NCBI RefSeq assembly: GCF_001632365.1
Contig: NW_024468532.1
Span: 7,623-71,622, forward strand
Source of the DNA: Laetiporus sulphureus 93-53
Lineage: Eukaryota; Basidiomycota; Agaricomycetes; Polyporales; Laetiporaceae
Direction: 5' to 3'
DNA length: 64,000 bases
The position numbers were made by a program, and so were the translations under genes. Shown one piece after another: positions 58,897 to 64,000 of this stretch. Each line of letters starts with the position of its first letter. Within the stretch, counting starts at the first letter, position 1. A model generated the notes under the pieces. It did no database searches and had not been told where the DNA came from. It was given only the letters and a program-made list of their open reading frames with translations.

Positions 58897-59307
58897 CACG
58901 TACTCGCCGAATGTGTTTTTCCTGGAGTCTGAATCTGTCCGGACCTTATTTATTCTGATGGGTGATGTCGGGTTTGACCTCTTAGGTCATTCCTAATTCA
59001 TGTCAGCGAAAATCTGCCAGGCGTCAGCGGCCTGCGGGATGGGCTGTGCAATGAATGCCTATTCCCCGGAGCCTGCAGTCACACAATCCGACAGGACTTG
59101 TCAAACCAGTTTGCGCTATAGCTACGTTCCTTTGATGGGTCACCGGCAGTGTTTTCATCCTCGCATCCACCTGATGCGTCGTTTTATTCCATTCTTGCTA
59201 GCCGCTGCGCATATAAGGTCTCGATTCATCGCCGAGTCTTACCTCCCACTCCACAAGGTCACCCGCTCAGACAACCCCGAGCCCCCCATAAATCGCCTCT
59301 CATCCAG
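58897..59307. other. Divergent promoter region of small unknown gene / GNAT gene
   Basis: 411 bp. The GNAT frame is open upstream to about 59149, but the start at 59308 begins the conserved-looking sequence. No TATA or CACGTG noted. Confidence 0.35.
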
Positions 59308-60461
59308 ATGCCGTCCGTCTCTGCCAGCTACGTGGTGAAGACCTACACTTCTGCCAATGACCTCCCTGCCGAGGTCTGGCAAGCCTTCGACGCGCACGCA
59401 AGGGACTCTAATATCGTGTATCCTTTTGCCAAGAAAGCGAGACTGCACGAACGATCTCGAGGCCATCATCGCGGTGCAGACGTTTGGTTGGTCTGTTACA
59501 GTCACCAGCATGGCAGCGGTACGCCTTCCGTGGATTTTGTGCTATCTTGCACAGAGGGCCCATTTGGCCCCTACCCTGTCTTCATATTCACCCCCATCCC
59601 ATCCACGAAGCTTGACCCACACCACTTCCTTCCCCGACTTGAAGTGCTGGCCTATACTCTGCAGCAGGCCGTACCCCCGGAACGTGTGTTCTCCGTCTTC
59701 GCTCTGGAGACCATTACTCGTGCATTCGCCGCAATCTGGATGCGCGAGACGGGGATACCGCTGGACCCGGAACCAGAGTATTACGCTGCGAAGTTCACCT
59801 ATTGCACGAAGGAGACCATCAAATTCCGTCAGACGACGACGCTCTCTGACGTGAGCTACCAGCTGCGCCTAGCCACAGAAACAGACATTCAGGACGCAGC
59901 CAAGCTCTGCTTCGGTTTTGCTGCAACATCAGTCAGTCTGAATATTTTTTACAATTCATACAGAGCTTGAACGAGTCTCTCAAGGAGCCATTCGTTTTGA
60001 GCAAGGAACAGGCCGTCCAGGAGGCTGCGTACCTCATTCAGAACGGGCAGCTATGGGTTCACGAGATTACCACCTCTAGTCAACGTCCAGAGATTGCATC
60101 CATCGTGGCCGTCACGCGGACCAGCGATACCGTAGCTGGAATAACCAAGGTGTTCACCAACCCGAGATGGAGACAGCGTGGATGTGCCGAACGCCTCACC
60201 AGATTTGTCTGCCAGCGGTGAGCAGCAGCCATCTGACCACACATCGGAGTAGTTGATTAAGCTGACTTTCATGTGCCCAGTCTACTGGAAACAAAGGAAA
60301 GCGTCGTTTTGTACGTGGCACACAACAATCCCGCGGCGGCGAAGGTCTACCATCGTGTCGGGTTCGTCGGACTTTCTGGTGACGAGCATTCCACCAGTAC
60401 AGTGGATGACTGGCTTGAACTCGGTTTCGAGCGCGACCTCGTGGATCTGGGACATTGGTGA
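59308..60461 (+). CDS. GNAT-family N-acetyltransferase
   Basis: Exons 59308-59931, 59985-60217 and 60281-60461 give 345 aa. The C-terminal half is a GNAT domain. The acetyl-CoA-binding motif A region reads KVFTNPRWRQRGCAERLTRF, and motif B reads YVAHNNPAAAKVYHRVGFVG. The N-terminal half (about 200 residues) is the extra domain seen in many basidiomycete GNATs, with VDFVLSCTEGPFGPYPVFIF. The first intron was set to 59932-59984 (53 nt), because this gives FAATSEPFVLSKEQA. A 32-nt alternative ending at CATACAG would insert seven residues. The acceptor substrate is unknown. Confidence 0.82.
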
Positions 60462-61091
60462 GAATGCAGATATTGATCCAGACAACTGCTATGAGATTCG
60501 ATCTCGCTACGCAGTCGTTGCAGATGCGGTGTGAGTCATCTACCGCTTAGCCGCTAATTTAGTAATACTTTACATATCAATTCCTTCTGCTTGATCATGA
60601 CTCTCGATTATCTTCCATCTACTTTACGCAGCAGATCGAGTGTGACTATATCGGATTTATCTATAATACTAATGCCCTGGTGGCGCAAAGACACCATTTT
60701 TTGGTCGACGCTGTGCACACGTGCGTTCACATGCACATGAGTTTGTAAATTGTGTATGAACTCGATGAGCTATAACCACGCTGTACACAAAGAATCATAG
60801 GAACGTAAAAACGCGTTTGTTAGAGTCCGCCTGAGCTGCGTTGTTGTGGCATCATCCCGAAATGGACGTGGGTCACACCAGCCTGTTCACGCGCCCCCGC
60901 CATCTGCGTCCGGACTGACACCTCGAGTTTCGGCCAGGACTTTTCGAAATGTATTCGTTACGTTTCAGACGATTCCGGGACACCTTGCAGCCCCATAGCA
61001 AACGTCTGCCGCTCCCAGTGATCTCTTGCAGCTCATTCAGGACACTCTTCTGGCATTCGCTTCACGCTTGCCGCCCTTATCGTTGATATCA
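60462..61091. other. Intergenic region, no gene recognised
   Basis: 630 bp between two same-strand genes, with only short frames and no family motif. It must contain the GNAT 3' UTR and the arrestin-like promoter. Confidence 0.4.
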
Positions 61092-64000
61092 ATGTCTGCC
61101 ATAGGAACCTCATACCCCTCTGGACTTGGGATCATAGCTAGTCAGTCATCGTTAACGTCGGCTCACGACCTCGCCGCTCTGTCATTTACTGGGACCGAAG
61201 GATTCGCGAAACGAAGCGCTGCAAGTATTGCGGACCCAACCTCTGTCTCCAAACATTCCACGCTATCGGGACCTCTTCCAGGAGCCTTTAAGACTTCTCG
61301 TGCCTCAAACGTGTCTCGAAAGCTTACGGAGGATTCGTTGGACGTATCATCCGATCGGCGCACGCACGACTCCTCTAACAAACTCGACACTCTCGCCGCA
61401 CATGATGATCCCAGGGAACGCAGTTCAGTGGCAATAGGGAACAGGGACGGTGTTTTTATCCGCTCTGATACACTGCTCAATTTTGGAGCCTCTCAGACGA
61501 GAAACGCCGCTGATCTCAAGGTTCTCATGGGCAACTCGAACGCGCGGTTGAAATCCGGAGCAACCGTTCGTTCTACTCGTAACCAGTCGGAAGATGCGGC
61601 AGACGATCAGGACAGTGCTGTCCCTCAAACAGTCTCTCTTGAGCAAGCGAAGACACGGGCTCGTGTCGAAGTAGATATCATCCTGGCCAGCGATGCTTTC
61701 ATTCAGGGCAGTCAGGTCAGAGGACACATCAAACTACGGGTTCGTAAGAGAACGAAGAAGGAGGCTCCAGTCTCTATCGCTGACGGCAAAATCCGAGTCG
61801 TCGGCTTCGAGTGCATCCCAGGCGACGAGGATCGTCACACGTTCTACCAGTGCGCGTCACCCTTGGAGGCCGTCACCGAAGGCCTTCCTCTCTTGTACAA
61901 TTCCTCCCCCGACTCGGAAGGCTTCGTAGAAATTATCGAAGGTGTCCATGTCTTGCCATTCGTCATGCGCTTGCCGTCGGATGGCACTTTCGGGATGGCG
62001 AAGGGAGTCCTTAATGTCCATTCGGGCGTGAACGTGCGGTACATCGCGATGGTGTAAGCATGATATTTTAACACCGCTTTGTGACGAGTCTTACCGAGAC
62101 TACTCCAGATCAGTCAAGGTCAAGGACACGAAGAGTGGGAAACGATCTGTTGCGCATTTTTACCGGAATTGCGAGGTCTGGCCTCGGCTTGATTTGTCCG
62201 TCGTCCTCGCGCCTGCTCCAAGGCCTCTTCAAGCCGCAACAAGCAAAAGTCTCTCTGTGCTGAGCAACGGCAGCAAAGTGAAGCTAACTGCGCTGATGCA
62301 CCGGCTGACTTGGGTAGCCGGTCAAAGATGCTATGTTGACGTTTCTGTCATCAACGAAACGAAGAAGACCGTCAAGACGTTGACCTTGACGCTTATTCGG
62401 ACGACGACTATTTTCCGGCCGAAGCCTGCACTTGACGCCGGAAGCGTGCGCTCAGTGGATCTAGACGCATGTCAGACTTCGACGATGCACAAGTTACTCG
62501 CGGAAACGGTCCTGGAGATGGCTCAACGAGGAACGAAAGGCCATGCCAGTGCTAAGGGTTGGTGGACCGGCGTGGGGCCTGGTAAGGAGCTAGCATTTTC
62601 CCATTATATTCTGTTACCGGTAAGCAAGTGCCATTCCCGCATGATGGCCGCAATCTCATCTGCTCATGCCAGGCTGAAGCCTTGTCGATTATACGAGGCC
62701 GTTTGCTCGAGGTGGAATATTCTATTCGTGTCACACTGAGCGCTGGGTCATTGTCCTCCGATGTGCACGTTACACTTCCCGTACGTATCGTCAATTTTCT
62801 CTCCATTGACCCGGCACCCGTCGGCTTGCTACATTCTCCGAGCGGTGCCCATGTTCGCCCTCTGCTGCGTCGGCGATCCATCGACGGAGAAATAGACTCG
62901 AGGAGATCATCTGTTACTGACTGGCCTAGCATTACTCGCAGTGGAGAGATATTGTTCCAAGGGCAAGGTAGCGCGCTGTACAACCACGTTGATAGCAAAA
63001 AGAACGCACCCAATCTCCCTCAGGCGCAGTCGGGTATTCGCAAAGCCCGTCGCGCCGCTCGCGCAGCGCGCACCAATCAAGGTAGCACCATCTCAGCGCT
63101 GCACGTCATGAACCCCGACCGGCTTTCGTCCACGGCCTCTTCATTGGTGGATGAAGGCGATGGTAACGACAGTGAGGCTAGCTTTTACTCCACGGACGAG
63201 AGCTCCTACCTATCTAGCGCGGACGAACTTCTCGCCTCATTGTCCGAATCCCAGCCGCGAGAGTTGGGAAACCTTAACCTTGATGAGCCCGACTCGGACA
63301 AGGAAGTGAATTTTGTTGTTGGAAGGTTTGTGGAGGAAGACGACGAGGACGATGTGCCCGGGTTTCTCGCAGGCCCCAAATACGGCTCACGCGCCTCACG
63401 CGTTAGCGTAGCCCGCCCTGTGGGTCCGCGCCCGACAAGCCACCTGGAAAGGGGCAGGCGGCGCGAATTGCGTCATATTCAGCACGGAGCTATTAACACG
63501 CCGATGGCCACGACCTACTTCCACCAGCGGGTGCATGAGAAACTCGCTGCACTCGCCGTGTCCGATTCCGACGCGTCCGCTAATTTCATCACATCGTCCC
63601 CATCCTTATCTCCACCTCTTCCCGGAACCTGTAGCTCCGAATCTGGGTCGGAGCCAGGATCTTTGCAGAACTTTGCGCTCCATATGGGCGCACCGTCGCC
63701 ACGAGATCTTAGCGTGGGCGCATCAGACGAACCCGCCACGGACGCATGTGTCCTCTTTGATGCGGATGCCACGCCAAGACTAGGACGCGGGTACGACGTG
63801 CAAGCTGTGCATTGTCTATCAGTGATAGTGCCCCAGGTGACGGTGCGCCCACTCCGCCCATCTCGCCATCCTGCTCGGCGCGCACGTTCTCAGGGTGGCT
63901 CTGCCGCAGTAGATGTGTGCCCGGCCGAAGCCACTAGTACACTGGTAGTCCGTTCCCAGACCCCGGTCAGCAGTCAGGCATCCGATGAAATGACTTATGG
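61092..64000 (+). CDS. Arrestin-like protein (3' truncated by window)
   Basis: Exons 61092-62053, 62109-62619 and 62673 to beyond 64000. After a Ser-rich N-terminal ~190 residues comes an arrestin N-like beta-sandwich: RARVEVDIILASDAFIQGSQ, VRGHIKLRVRKRTKK, GKIRVVGFEC, HVLPFVMRLPSDG. A second sandwich follows, with LTWVAGQRCYVDVSVINETK and LEVEYSIRVTLSAGSLSSDV, ending VRIVNFLSIDPAP. The remainder is acidic and Ser-rich (SFYSTDESSYLSSADELLAS, FVEEDDEDDVPGF) and is open to the window end. Fung al alpha-arrestins are adaptors linking membrane cargo to Rsp5-type ubiquitin ligases; no PPxY motif is visible in the part seen. The apparent donor GTACGT at 62781 is read as codons, because the arrestin strand VRIVNFLSIDP crosses it. 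Confidence 0.75.

Noticed and set aside
59932..59963. 32-nt intron in the GNAT gene
   Set aside because: Too short for this genome. A 53-nt intron with the same donor gives a better family match.
62781..62786. GTACGT as an intron donor in the arrestin-like gene
   Set aside because: Reading through gives VRIVNFLSIDPAP, the expected end of the arrestin C-terminal sandwich; splicing here would remove it.

Overview
This window is nuclear DNA from a filamentous basidiomycete, most likely an Agaricomycete (mushroom or polypore type). The evidence is a dense set of housekeeping genes on both strands, each cut by many very short introns (mostly 47-69 bases, GT-AG with a few GC-AG), long Ser/Pro-rich disordered proteins, a basidiomycete-style F-box protein, and no bacterial-type operons, IS elements, CRISPR arrays or tRNA/rRNA genes that I can recognise. 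I assembled exons by hand from reading-frame continuity, splice signals and family motifs. Nearly all assembled models close in frame.

Layout: 1-3485 (+) 3' part of a Tea1-like kelch/coiled-coil polarity protein; 3640-8807 (-) RRP5, a 14-exon pre-rRNA processing factor; 9143-10019 (+) SF3A2/Prp11; 10139-10743 (-) secreted guanyl-specific RNase of the T1 family; 12154-14988 (-) Pal1-like protein A; 15137-17042 (+) SLD2/Drc1-like replication factor; 17704-20216 (+) F-box-like protein; 20556-22351 (+) RPN5 proteasome lid subunit; 22464-23409 (-) mitoribosomal mS23/Rsm25; 23410-25990 a gene-poor stretch; 25991-26172 (+) a possible small Cys-rich protein behind a clear TATA box; 26955-28806 (+) a membrane Lnt-like carbon-nitrogen hydrolase; 29576-32489 (+) a multi-exon protein of unknown function; 32886-35990 (-) Pal1-like protein B; 36397-39255 (+) ADE5,7; 39791-42014 (-) ankyrin + CCCH protein; 42414-43907 (-) NAD glycerol-3-phosphate dehydrogenase; 44319-45468 (-) Nop6-like RRM protein; 45954-46808 (-) UBC12; 47112-48587 (+) 2-oxoglutarate/Fe(II) oxygenase; 48823-51247 (-) fused aminodeoxychorismate synthase; 51503-54905 (+) TTI1; 55028-56434 (-) dCMP deaminase; 56717-57798 (-) Pop3-like RNase P/MRP subunit; 58169-58896 (-) unrecognised small gene; 59308-60461 (+) GNAT acetyltransferase; 61092-64000 (+) arrestin-like protein running off the window.

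The genes do not form one pathway. There are themes: RNA and ribosome biology (RRP5, SF3A2, NOP6, POP3, mS23), nucleotide and folate supply (ADE5,7, dCMP deaminase, ABZ1), cell polarity (Tea1 plus two Pal1-like proteins), protein turnover and modification (RPN5, UBC12, F-box) and genome maintenance (SLD2, TTI1). Many genes are divergent pairs sharing 150-420 bp promoters. CACGTG recurs 60-130 bp upstream of several start codons, and an ACGCGT box sits just before SLD2.

I found no obviously new multi-gene system. The most interesting signals are in gene structure: a putative single-nucleotide exon in the dCMP deaminase gene, an 8-nt microexon in SF3A2, a 9-nt first coding exon in UBC12 and three GC-AG introns. 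The others are a fungal Lnt-like enzyme, a TATA-driven Cys-rich mini-gene, and a spliced small gene (58169-58896) that no long open frame reveals.
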